Assembly (NCBI GenBank): GCA_963769045.1
Contig: CAVYKK010000020.1
Coordinates: 62,001 to 126,000 of the forward strand
From: Methanocella_A sp963769045
GTDB lineage: Archaea > Halobacteriota > Methanocellia > Methanocellales > Methanocellaceae
Direction of reading: 5' to 3'
DNA: 64,000 bases
In this document: positions 39,523 through 48,057 of the stretch, one piece after another
How the letters are laid out: each line of letters starts with the position of its first letter
How positions within the stretch are numbered: the stretch's first letter is position 1
Translations under genes and position numbers: made by a program
The notes under the pieces: model-generated
Databases searched by the model: none
What the model was told of the DNA's origin: nothing
Seen by the model: only the letters and a program-made list of their open reading frames with translations

Positions 39523-41025
39523 ATGGTTCAAACCTGGAATAAAACACCTGGCAGTCGCAAAAGATTTGATGACAACGCCGTATCGGAAGTGGTAGGTTAC
39601 GTGATCCTGTTAGGTATTGTCATTACCGGATTGTCGTTCATCGTTATCATGATCCTGCCTATCATCAATAGCTCAAAAGATGACGCACAGTTCAGCCATA
39701 TAGAGCAGGCATTCACGACCGCCGATTCAAGAATAAGTAAGGCCAGGTTCAGTACGTCGATTTTCCAGGAAACACCCTTTCAGCTGAACGAGGGGAGGGT
39801 CATCGTTAACGGAAGCGATTCTAATAGCTATATAGAACTTTACAAGCACGACGAGGCTACCAATACTGATTACCTGATATCTCATACTCTCCTGGGGACG
39901 ATAAAGTGTGTAACTGATCATGGAGAAGTAGCTTACCAGGACGGAGGCGTATGGGAGATGTCCCCGGATGGCGGTAGCATTATGATATCGCCCCCAGATT
40001 TCGATTTTAACGGCGAAACACTTACTCTGCCCATAATGTCTATTACCAGTAACAATAGCCTTGCGACTAACGCCAACGGCAGAGTGCTGATCGATATTCA
40101 ATCCCTTGACCCGGTTACGATCTATCCCCGGGATAATAGCCCTAATCCTGAAAGTTGTGTAAACCCTGTCGAGCCGGGCAAGGATATCATCGTCAAGATC
40201 AAATCCGATTATTACCTGGCATGGGCCGATTTTATCAATGAGCGTACGAAAGCCACAGCGACGATAGACCCCTCTAATAAGTTAGTGATCGTAACGTTGA
40301 AAACAGGAAGCCCCACACAGAGCGGGCTCATATCAAGCGGTATAAATAGTAAGCATATGGAAACTGCTACCGATAATGCTCCTGTCACAAAATATACCAT
40401 ACACCTGGAGAAAAGGAACACCGGTAAGGATTATTACTTATCCATGAGGCCACCAGACGGCACGGATCCCTTCCTGGCGATTGAAACCGCTCGCATTAAC
40501 GGGCCGGGTAAGGAAGATATCACTATAGCATATAAATATACGGATACGGCTAACCACATTTACGAGGCGTTTTCCACAACGCTCGAATTCGACTCGAGCA
40601 CGGAATACTCTTCAATCGACATAAACCTGCTCAGTAACGATTTATCTCTGGTGTACGGCGATGAGGACGGAGACGGAAACATCGATGGCGCTGTGAACCC
40701 TGATTCCGTCACATGGGGCGTCAGTGAGACAATAAAAGACTCAGGGACGTTCCCGTACATTACAAACGGCAGCGATGCGCATGCGGGCGATGAAAGGACG
40801 CTTGCCGATATCACGCAGCACTACCTGCGGCTAATGGCCATGAAACATCCCGATACCGGGCCCGTCTACAGTACTTATGGTACGGAGAACGGTAATGATA
40901 ATCAAAAGGTCCACTACAATCCTCAGGATTCAACTTTCCTGTTCCAGTATACCTCGAAGCAGGATCTTAAGTACCTGTATGTGACTTGCGGGAATCTTAC
41001 CGTTGATCTGAGGACAGCCGGATAA
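39523..41025 (+). CDS. Large pilin-like protein, second DUF7289-like copy
   Basis: A 500-residue protein. Helix entry DDNAVSEVVGYVILLGIVIT (helix about 22-47), then HIEQAFTTADSRISKARFST and a long beta-rich exported region (about 80-500) with many Asp/Asn-Gly turns, including DEDGDGNIDGAVNPD near residue 390. That loop has the spacing of a dockerin/EF-hand-type calcium site. Start ATG 39523 after GGGATGA. It ends the second cluster. The V-S-E-x-x-G-Y-x-x-x-x-G entry relates it to the gene at 38646, so the cluster has an internal duplication with divergence in size. Confidence 0.7.
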   Translation: MVQTWNKTPGSRKRFDDNAVSEVVGYVILLGIVITGLSFIVIMILPIINSSKDDAQFSHIEQAFTTADSRISKARFSTSIFQETPFQLNEGRVIVNGSDSNSYIELYKHDEATNTDYLISHTLLGTIKCVTDHGEVAYQDGGVWEMSPDGGSIMISPPDFDFNGETLTLPIMSITSNNSLATNANGRVLIDIQSLDPVTIYPRDNSPNPESCVNPVEPGKDIIVKIKSDYYLAWADFINERTKATATIDPSNKLVIVTLKTGSPTQSGLISSGINSKHMETATDNAPVTKYTIHLEKRNTGKDYYLSMRPPDGTDPFLAIETARINGPGKEDITIAYKYTDTANHIYEAFSTTLEFDSSTEYSSIDINLLSNDLSLVYGDEDGDGNIDGAVNPDSVTWGVSETIKDSGTFPYITNGSDAHAGDERTLADITQHYLRLMAMKHPDTGPVYSTYGTENGNDNQKVHYNPQDSTFLFQYTSKQDLKYLYVTCGNLTVDLRTAG

Positions 41026-41057
41026 GAAAATTACACTTTTTAAATTTTTTTATCCGG
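41018..41057. terminator. Bidirectional terminator
   Basis: CCGGATAA (41018-41025, overlapping the stop codon of the pilin-like gene) pairs with TTATCCGG (41050-41057). The loop side of the stem has AAAA and a seven-T run. It lies between the convergent pilin-like cluster and nadE. Confidence 0.65.
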
Positions 41058-41065
41058 GATTTATT

Positions 41066-41869
<804 letters not shown>

Positions 41870-41910
41870 CGTGACACCGGATATGTTCAATGATACTATG
41901 CCCTTGCGGG

Positions 41911-41921
41911 TTTATATTTTA
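41911..41921 (+). promoter_or_regulatory. TATA box of the EamA transporter gene
   Basis: GGGTTTATATTTTATT predicts a transcript start near 41943 and a leader of about 58 nt that ends with GGAGGA (41989-41994). Confidence 0.5.
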
Positions 41922-42000
41922 TTGCGAAGAATTGATAAAGCCGCAAGTCCGGGATACCTATTTCTTCACTGTGTCAGATCTTTTAAATGGAGGAACCCGG

Positions 42001-43068
42001 TTGGCGCAGAAAGACCTTTACCCTGTCGGGCTTGCCATCGCAGGCGCCGTGTTGTTCGGCGCCAGCGCGCCGGCATCGAAGGTGCTGCTCGGGACGGTCG
42101 ACCCGGTAGTGCTCGCCGGACTGTTGTACCTTGGCAGTGGCATCGGCCTGGCGCTGCTATTGCTGTTGCGGCGGGTGGCGTCGTGGAAGGGAGAGGCCGG
42201 GCTGACGCTGCAAGATATGCCCTGGCTGGCCGGGTCCGTGCTCGCCGGGGGCATCGCCGCGCCCATACTGCTCATGGTCAGCCTGCGGCATACGCCTGCG
42301 GCCACTGCATCGTTGCTGCTGACCTTCGAGTGCGTGGCGACATCGGCCATCGCCGCTCTGGTCTTCCGCGAAGCTATAGGCCGACGCGTCTGGATTGCCG
42401 TAGGCCTTATCACGCTGGCCAGCGCGCTGCTGGCAGTCAACCTGTCGGACGGCTTCGGCATTTCGCCAGGCGCGGTCGGCGTTATCGGCGCCTGCATCCT
42501 GTGGGGCATCGATAACAACCTGACCTTTTACATCTCCTCCCGGGACCCTGTCGCCATCGGCATGATCAAGGGACTGGGCGCAGGCACGTTTTCCCTGGCG
42601 CTGGCATTGCTGCTCGGCCGTACCGTCCCGGTGCCCGATGAGATGGCCCCGGCGCTGGGGATCGGCATGATCAGCTATGGGCTAAGCATCGCTATGTTCA
42701 TACTGGCGTCCCGGGGCATGGGCGCCGCACGTACCAGCGCATGGTTCGGCATAGCGCCCTTTGCCGGGGCGGTGCTGTCACTGCTCATATTCCGGGAGTC
42801 CCCCGGGCTGCAGTTCGCGGTATCTGTCCCGTTTATGGTAGCGGGAGCGCTGCTGCTGTTCGGCGAGGAGCACAGTCACATGCACATCCACCCGCCAATC
42901 GAGCACGAGCATTATTACATGCCGGACCAGCACCATCCGTTCAAAACGGATGGCCCATACAGGCACCGGCATGGCGAACTGCGTCATTCTCACCACCACA
43001 GGCCCGACATCCACCACCGGCACGAGCATGAGCGCAGGGAAAAAAGCAACGACGGCAAGCGCCGTTAG
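42001..43068 (+). CDS. EamA/DMT transporter with histidine-rich tail
   Basis: A 355-residue membrane protein with ten helices forming two EamA repeats (drug/metabolite transporter superfamily). The first has GASAPASKVLLG; the second has ACILWGIDNNLTFYISS. It continues into a cytoplasmic tail of about 75 residues (from about 282) extremely rich in His: HSHMHIHPP, EHEHYYMPDQHHP, HSHHHRPDIHHRHEHER. About 22 of the last 70 residues are His, pointing to binding of Ni, Co, Zn or Cu. Start: TTG 42001, six bases after GGAGGA; the longer open frame from 41890 has no membrane or family similarity. Its 3' end overlaps the convergent gene by 4 nt. Confidence 0.88.
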   Translation: MAQKDLYPVGLAIAGAVLFGASAPASKVLLGTVDPVVLAGLLYLGSGIGLALLLLLRRVASWKGEAGLTLQDMPWLAGSVLAGGIAAPILLMVSLRHTPAATASLLLTFECVATSAIAALVFREAIGRRVWIAVGLITLASALLAVNLSDGFGISPGAVGVIGACILWGIDNNLTFYISSRDPVAIGMIKGLGAGTFSLALALLLGRTVPVPDEMAPALGIGMISYGLSIAMFILASRGMGAARTSAWFGIAPFAGAVLSLLIFRESPGLQFAVSVPFMVAGALLLFGEEHSHMHIHPPIEHEHYYMPDQHHPFKTDGPYRHRHGELRHSHHHRPDIHHRHEHERREKSNDGKRR

Positions 43069-43730
43069 CTCACGATCGAGAAGTCCGTGACCGTCCCCAT
43101 GCCAGGATCTTCGTCGCAGTTATACGGGGATCTAAAGTGCCTGATATAAGGCGATCCGATGGTCAGGTTCACAGTCCGGTCAGCCACCAGGATATTCCCG
43201 TCGATTTCCTCCTGCGTGAGGCCTGTGTCGTCCACATAGATCATGCCCTGGTCCGTCGTGTTGAACCCCACGATCATGTGAATCGTCGAGTTATTCAGGA
43301 CGATCCGCACCATATGGGCCTTAATATAGCACAGTTCCGCGTTGTCGTGAAGCTCGACGGCGAAGCTGCTGCATTCGTGCCCGGGCCCGTACACGCCCGC
43401 TTCAGTCGGGTCGTCTGCCAGAAAGCTGATCAGCTGGCCATAGACCGGATCGGTAGCGTTCCTGTTCTCGGTGATGTATATGCGTGTCAGGTTCTCGTAG
43501 AAGAAGTCGATGGGCTCCTGGAAGAACCCCGGATGGCCGGGCACCGGTATCTCGTCTTCGCCGCCTGCGTCCGGCGGAGAGCTTTTAAAATTGATGACCA
43601 CATAGGCGCCCGCGAGCAATACCAGGATTAGAATGATGACTATAGCATAGGTAATGACCTTCGGGATTCCCTTCTTTTCTCCCGCTCCCGAATCACGGCC
43701 TGCGGTTTCAATTTTGTTTTCTTCGGTCAT
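43065..43730 (-). CDS. Membrane-anchored transglutaminase-like protein
   Basis: A 221-residue protein with a cytoplasmic charged N-terminus (about 1-24), one membrane helix (about 25-46) and an exported domain. The exported domain has a possible Cys-His-Asp arrangement in transglutaminase order: Cys120 in GHECSSFAVELHDNAEL, His151 in STIHMIVGFNTTDQG and Asp167/168 in IYVDDTG. The F-N-T-T-D-x-G-x-I-Y-x-D-x-T-G block is typical of archaeal transglutaminase-like/papain-fold proteins. Such domains act as peptidases or cross-linking enzymes. Substrate unknown. TATA box about 30 nt before ATG 43730. Confidence 0.7.
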   Translation of the reverse strand: MTEENKIETAGRDSGAGEKKGIPKVITYAIVIILILVLLAGAYVVINFKSSPPDAGGEDEIPVPGHPGFFQEPIDFFYENLTRIYITENRNATDPVYGQLISFLADDPTEAGVYGPGHECSSFAVELHDNAELCYIKAHMVRIVLNNSTIHMIVGFNTTDQGMIYVDDTGLTQEEIDGNILVADRTVNLTIGSPYIRHFRSPYNCDEDPGMGTVTDFSIVS

Positions 43731-43755
43731 CTGCAGTCAGATTTATCCTTCAAAA

Positions 43756-43766
43756 GTATAAAAACT
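43756..43766 (-). promoter_or_regulatory. TATA box of the transglutaminase-like gene
   Basis: Minus-strand AAGTTTTTATACTTTTG, about 30 nt before ATG 43730. Confidence 0.5.
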
Positions 43767-43788
43767 TGCTTTTTTTGCGCTTGAGGGG

Positions 43789-43954
43789 ACGGAGGTTTGC
43801 GAGAGGCCGCAGAGCTCCAGCACAGAGGCCACAGAGGACGACACAGAGGCTTGTTTAATAAAAGGCTTCATGAGCCATCTCTAAAAAACGTCCTCTGTGC
43901 CCTCTGTGGCCTCTGTGGTGAAACTCGGTGACCTCTTGATACCTCTGAGACCTT
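43789..43954. repeat. Palindromic iteron element, CACAGAGGY type, copy B
   Basis: Left arm GGAGGTTTGCGAGAGGCC, then units CACAGAGGC/CACAGAGGA. Right arm CCTCTGTGC, CCTCTGTGG, CCTCTGTGG, then ACCTCTTGATACCTCTGAGA. The centre TTGTTTAATAAAAGGCTTC continues into ATGAGCCAT, which has its own inner dyad (GGCTTCATGAGCC). It runs right up to, and by a base or two into, the stop codon of the nucleotidyltransferase gene at 43953. Confidence 0.85.
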
Positions 43955-44648
43955 AAAGTTTGAACTTGCCCGCGAGCACGTCCTTGCTGACCTTATCGAG
44001 GTCCTTGTGGGTGCCTACGTCGCTCCAGTAGATGCCGGTCGAGTCGAAGCCGCACAGGCGCCCGGCTGCGGCAATCTTCGGGAAGACGTCTGTCTCGATG
44101 GAGCCTACGTCGGGCATCATGTCGACGACTTCCGGCTCGATCACGTAGAGCCCGGCGTTCATCTTGTAGGGCAGCACGGGCTTTTCCCGGAACTGCACGA
44201 TATGGTCGCCGTCGAGGTCGATGATGCCGAAAGGAGAAGGCATGTCGATCATGTTGATCGTGCCCATGCAGCGCTTCTCTTTGTGGAACGCGATGATCCG
44301 GCCGATGTCCACGTTAGAGATGATGTCGCCGTTCATGGCGAGAAACGTGCCATCGATATACTGCCGTGCCGCCTTTATCGGCCCTGCGGTGCCCAGCCTG
44401 TTGTTCGGGTCCTCGTAAGAATAGTCGATGTTCATGCCCAGCTTGAGGCCGTTGCCGAAGTGTTCTTCGATCGCTTCGCCGTGCCAGCCCACGAGCAGCA
44501 CTACATCGAACACACCGTATTTCTTCAGCAGGTCGAGCTGGTACTCGAGGATAGGCTTGCCCGCCACGGGCACCATAGGCTTCGGGACCTTGTCGGTGAT
44601 CGGCTTCAGCCGCTCGCCCCGCCCGCCGCAGAGGATGAAAGCTTTCAT
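43953..44648 (-). CDS. Sugar-phosphate nucleotidyltransferase
   Basis: A 231-residue enzyme of the NTP-transferase family. The nucleotide loop is CGGRGERLKPITDKVPKPM (about 7-25), followed by PILEYQLDLL, AMNGDIISN (metal Asp) and FGIIDLDGD. Such enzymes make UDP-, GDP- or dTDP-sugars from sugar-1-phosphates and NTP, releasing PPi. There is no C-terminal hexapeptide or cupin domain. Nucleotide and sugar cannot be assigned from the sequence. It is three bases downstream of the bifunctional homologue at 45650 and probably in its operon, pointing to surface glycan or S-layer/pilin glycosylation. Confidence 0.88.
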   Translation of the reverse strand: MKAFILCGGRGERLKPITDKVPKPMVPVAGKPILEYQLDLLKKYGVFDVVLLVGWHGEAIEEHFGNGLKLGMNIDYSYEDPNNRLGTAGPIKAARQYIDGTFLAMNGDIISNVDIGRIIAFHKEKRCMGTINMIDMPSPFGIIDLDGDHIVQFREKPVLPYKMNAGLYVIEPEVVDMMPDVGSIETDVFPKIAAAGRLCGFDSTGIYWSDVGTHKDLDKVSKDVLAGKFKL

Positions 44649-44651
44649 GCT

Positions 44652-45650
44652 TTACCTCACGCTGTAAAAGTCCTTGATGCGGACAGTGTCTTCGAGGAAC
44701 GGCGTGGAGACCTCGTGCAGCACCGTGTTCTCCGTGGCCACGATGGTGTGGGGCACGTCCGGCTCGATGCGGATGGTATCGTTCTTCTGGAAGAACTCCT
44801 TGTGATCCTCGAACTCGATGTACCCGACGCCGCTCATGATATACATGGTCTCGTCCTTCCGCGGGTGCTTGTGGAACGAGGTCTGGTAGCCCGCGCGGAT
44901 GAACAGCTCCTTGGTCAGGTACTTGTCCGTGCTGATCAGGACTTTTTCGTAGCCCCAGGGCTTGTCCGTCTTGTTGTTATATTCCTTGCGCGCTTCCTCG
45001 AGGTCCCGGACGGTATTGACCAGCGTCCAGTACACGTTGTCCTCCCGGTAATATCCCAGCTTGCCGCTCTCCGCGATCTGCGGGAAGATGGTCTGTTCCA
45101 CCGAGCCGCCCTCGAAGTCGTCAAATGGCAGGTCCCTGCTCATGCAGTAGACGCCGCCATTGATATAATAGTCGAGCACGGGCTTCTCCCGGAAGGACTT
45201 CACCCGGTCGTCCCCGAGCTCCACGATGCCGAAGGGGCTGCGCATCTTCGTCACGAAGAGGGTCGCGCTATAGTGGTTGCTCTCGTGCCGCTGGAGCATG
45301 CGCTTGAGGTTCACGTCAGCCACGATGTCGCCGTTCCTGACCATGAACGTATTGCCGTTGTCCGCAACGTCCATGCCTGCCTTGATGGCCTTCAGCGTGC
45401 CCATGGGCTTTTTCTCGATATGATAGATAAGATTGATCCCCTTGTATTTTTCACCATAGCGGGCCTGGATCATCTCGCTCCTGTACCCGGTAAGCAGGAC
45501 GACGTCGTGAATGCCGGCAGCCGCAAAGTCGAACAGTTGCTTGTCCAGGATGGTGTAGTTCTCCCTGATCTCGATGAGCGGGGCCGGGATCGAATCGGTG
45601 TAAGGCTTCAGCCTTCTCCCGTAGCCTCCGCATAAAATCATGCCTATCAT
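44652..45650 (-). CDS. Nucleotidyltransferase-cupin fusion
   Basis: A 332-residue protein. The N-terminal nucleotidyltransferase domain (about 1-225) has CGGYGRRLKPYTDS, VRNGDIVAD and FGIVELGDD. The C-terminal single-domain cupin (about 230-330; KPWGYEKVLIST, HKHPRKDETMYIMSG, VPHTIVA) resembles the isomerase half of type II mannose-6-phosphate isomerase/mannose-1-phosphate guanylyltransferase. One difference is notable: the nucleotide loop has PAPLIEI where K-P-M/L-I is usual, so the Lys of the signature is replaced by Ala. ATG 45650 is chosen over TTG 45656. Likely role is GDP-mannose-type sugar activation for glycans. Confidence 0.82.
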   Translation of the reverse strand: MIGMILCGGYGRRLKPYTDSIPAPLIEIRENYTILDKQLFDFAAAGIHDVVLLTGYRSEMIQARYGEKYKGINLIYHIEKKPMGTLKAIKAGMDVADNGNTFMVRNGDIVADVNLKRMLQRHESNHYSATLFVTKMRSPFGIVELGDDRVKSFREKPVLDYYINGGVYCMSRDLPFDDFEGGSVEQTIFPQIAESGKLGYYREDNVYWTLVNTVRDLEEARKEYNNKTDKPWGYEKVLISTDKYLTKELFIRAGYQTSFHKHPRKDETMYIMSGVGYIEFEDHKEFFQKNDTIRIEPDVPHTIVATENTVLHEVSTPFLEDTVRIKDFYSVR

Positions 45651-45717
45651 AGTCAATACCCACAGACGCGATGGTCTGCTTAATAGCTAAGCCAGCATTG
45701 TAATAAATCTTTTTGCT

Positions 45718-46000
45718 GGCCGCAAAGACACGAAGGGGACGAGGACACGAAGAATCAGGTGCAGGTATTCGAACCTACTTTGTGTTAGTTATTTGCATAT
45801 CTTTTTGTACAGGCTGAGAAGGCACCTGACACAAAGGCCACGAAGGCCACAAAGGCCACAACGTACGTTTAAAAAGGTTCGTGGAAGCCCCTTTATAAAA
45901 AGGACTTCGTGGCCTTTGTGGCCTTCGTGTCAGGTGCCTTCTCATTGTATACAAGATTTCAGGAATGACTATGTCTTCGTCCCCTTCGTGTCTTTGTGGC
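45718..46000. repeat. Nested palindromic iteron element, AGGCCACAA type
   Basis: Two palindromes nested in one 283-bp region. The outer arms are GGCCGCAAAGACACGAAGGG (45718 on) and CCCTTCGTGTCTTTGTGGC (to 46000). The inner arms are GCTGAGAAGGCACCTGACAC followed by 9-nt units AGGCCACGA, AGGCCACAA, AGGCCACAA (45830-45860), with complement TTCGTGGCC, TTTGTGGCC, TTCGTGTCAGGTGCC (45908-45940). The inner flank GGCACCTGACACAA is the same as in the GTACACGAC element at 1777. It fills the whole gap between two divergent genes. Confidence 0.85.
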
Positions 46001-46007
46001 TTGAAAA

Positions 46008-46019
46008 AGTATATACTAT
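46008..46019 (+). promoter_or_regulatory. TATA box of the DUF362 gene
   Basis: AAGTATATACTAT centred 27 nt before ATG 46040 predicts a leaderless mRNA. It begins a few bases beyond the nested palindrome. Confidence 0.6.
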
Positions 46020-46039
46020 ACACAGCGGATGTATTGACC

Positions 46040-47062
46040 ATGACTGTCTATTTCACCCCCTGGGACACAGGGCGTAACCTGATGGAAATGGCTTCGAGCC
46101 TCTACGATGCGGCGGGAACGTTCGACTGCGTATCCCGGGGCGACCTGGTGGCCATCAAGCTCCACGTGGGTGAGCTGGGCAATCCGCACTATGTGCCGCC
46201 GTTCTTCATCCACCGGATCGCGGAAGGGGTAAGGGCAGCAGGCGGCAAGCCGTTCCTGACGGACTCCAACACGTATTATCACGGGATGCGTGCCAACGCC
46301 TGCGACCACATGGAGAACGCCGCCCTCAACGGCTACGGGGGCCTGCCGTTCATCGTGGCCGACGGGCTGCGGCACGAGAACTCCCGGCTGGTGAAGACTA
46401 AGGGCATCCTGGACCAGATAGAGGTCAGCGGCGTCATTGCGGAAGCGGATGCGATGATCGTTGTCTCCCATGACAAGGGACATGCACTGACGGGCTTCGG
46501 CGGCGCGATCAAGAACATCGGCATGGGCTGCTGCCCCGCGGCAGGCAAGCTGCGGCAGCACCGCACGGTCGGCCTGACAATCGACGAGGCCAAATGCGTC
46601 GGCTGTGGCGCCTGCCGGAACGCGTGCGAGCTGAAAATCCCCGAGATCGTCGAGGGCAAGGCACGGAACGTCTCGCCGGAATGCATGCGCTGCCCCGCCT
46701 GCGCGGGCGCCTGCCCGACCGGCGCGATCAAGCTGGAGAACATCGGGAACGTGAGCAAGGCCCTGGCCTCTGCGACATATGGCGTGCTCTCCACATTCAA
46801 GAAGAATAAGGTCTCGTACGTGAGCTTCGCGAAGGACATTACCGAGTTCTGCGACTGCCTGCCCGGCCCGGGCAAGATCGTTATCGACGACATCGGCATC
46901 TACGCATCGGACTCACCCGTCTCCGTCGACGCGGCGTTCCTGGGCATGGCAGACTATGAGATTTTCGATAAAGCCTATGGCACCGACAGCTTCCTGCAGG
47001 TCAGAGAGGCAAAGAAGATCGGCATCAAGGGTGACCTGAAGCCGAAAGTGCAGGAAGTTTAA
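46040..47062 (+). CDS. DUF362 domain protein with ferredoxin insert
   Basis: A 340-residue protein. The DUF362 core (about 1-175) has AIKLHVGELGN, FLTDSNTYYHG, ALTGFGGAIKNIGMGC and is completed by the C-terminal part (about 265-340; CLPGPGKIVIDDIG). A two-cluster ferredoxin segment (CVGCGACRNACE and CMRCPACAGACP, about 187-230) is inserted between them. The second motif has an extra Cys-Pro start. DUF362/ferredoxin proteins are common in methanogens and probably move electrons, but no partner is proven. ATG 46040 is supported by the TATA position; upstream in-frame sequence is part of the palindrome. Confidence 0.85.
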   Translation: MTVYFTPWDTGRNLMEMASSLYDAAGTFDCVSRGDLVAIKLHVGELGNPHYVPPFFIHRIAEGVRAAGGKPFLTDSNTYYHGMRANACDHMENAALNGYGGLPFIVADGLRHENSRLVKTKGILDQIEVSGVIAEADAMIVVSHDKGHALTGFGGAIKNIGMGCCPAAGKLRQHRTVGLTIDEAKCVGCGACRNACELKIPEIVEGKARNVSPECMRCPACAGACPTGAIKLENIGNVSKALASATYGVLSTFKKNKVSYVSFAKDITEFCDCLPGPGKIVIDDIGIYASDSPVSVDAAFLGMADYEIFDKAYGTDSFLQVREAKKIGIKGDLKPKVQEV

Positions 47063-47075
47063 TATTTTTATAAAC

Positions 47076-47232
47076 CTTGGCGCTCTTGGCTACCTGGCGC
47101 CCTTGGCGAGCCTGACAGCCGGGTGCGCAGTGCAACATATCGTGACATATGCTACCACAATGTGTTATCGCACCGGAACGCTGGACCCCTGTCAACGCTC
47201 GCCAAGAGCGCCAGGTAGCCAAGAGCGCCAAG
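47076..47232. repeat. Palindromic iteron element, CTTGGCGCC type, copy B
   Basis: Left arm CTTGGCGCT, CTTGGCTAC, CTGGCGCC, CTTGGCGAG then CCTGACAG (47076-47118). The right arm is the complement, from CTGTCAACGCTCGCCAAG to AGCGCCAAG (47188-47232). The centre includes a perfect ATATCGTGACATATG-like dyad. It matches copy A at 11278 in both arms but not in the centre. Positioned between the stops of convergent genes. Confidence 0.8.
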
Positions 47233-47288
47233 ACGTTTTATGGATTTATTTTTTAGAGCAAAGGGCACTGGCCATGCAGATGGCGTTC

Positions 47289-48057
47289 TCATAGCCGCTG
47301 CCTGCCCTCGGACGTGTCTACATAAACGATGTCTGTGCCGACGAGCGGCGCACCATAGCCCTCGCCGCAGCCGACCAGGCACAGTGCCCGGAAGATGAGG
47401 TTGCCGCTGATGCCGTCGGGGCCGATCACATAGTTATGCTCTTTCACCGCATCTTCAAGAAGAATCTGCGCGTGGCAGGCCTTTATGCCCGCAGCGTTCA
47501 GCCTTCGCGCGACTTCCTCCGCGTCGTCCAGCGTCTTATCGACCCGTGGAGATCTGCCTCTGTCCCCTGTGCGGCCGCCGGAGAGCACGCCAATGTCCGG
47601 CTCGATGCCGAACTTTCTCATCAGCTGCGCGCCAAGGGCGCCCAGCTCTACCCGGTCCTCCACGGTCCAGCCCTCGTCCACGCCGACGGGTGCGAAAAAG
47701 AAGAACTGCCCGTCAGGTGTCTTGAGAAGCGAGACACGCATGACCTTCTTCAGGCCCATCGCCGACTTCAGGCATTTCAGGGTGTTGCTGGCGCTCAGCG
47801 AGCCGCGGACCACACCGTCGGCCTGTCCGGCCTTCAGGAGATCGATTAGCTTTGCCTCAGGATCAGGAGAAATGATCACGGGCAGCTTCGTGCGGAGGCG
47901 CTCTTTGCTGACGAGCGTCACGACCGCGTAGCCTTTTTCCGCACGCTTCCTCGGCGCACGCCACGGTCTTTTCCACGTATTCGCTGCCCACGCCCATGGC
48001 TATCCTGGCCTTGTTCTCCTTTGCGCGGGCGACGATCGTTTCCCAGACCAGTGGCAT
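47289..48057 (-). pseudogene. mtxX: MtxX / methanogenesis marker protein 4, single frameshift
   Basis: The protein resembles the MtxX family (methanogenesis marker 4), which is related to phosphate acetyl/butyryltransferases and conserved in methanogens with uncertain function. The first 42 residues (PLVWETIVARAKENKARIAM, then VEKTVACAEEA) are in one frame from ATG 48057. The remainder (EKGYAVVTLVSKERLRTKLP, then VVRGSLSASNTLKCL and PDIGVLSGGRTGDRGR) is in the next frame to 47289. The crossover is at about 47935-47950, in a GGAAAAAGG stretch. One extra base explains it. The start overlaps the mmp11 stop (TGATG). Because the rest is perfectly conserved, sequence error or a very recent mutation is likely. 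Confidence 0.8.

Noticed and set aside
41890..42000. N-terminal extension of the EamA transporter
   Set aside because: The stretch is open but polar and Cys-containing, contains the promoter region, and the TTG at 42001 has a well-placed GGAGGA.
44007..45635. A 542-codon plus-strand frame across both nucleotidyltransferase genes
   Set aside because: Antisense shadow of two recognisable enzymes; it crosses their junction and shows no domain or start signal.
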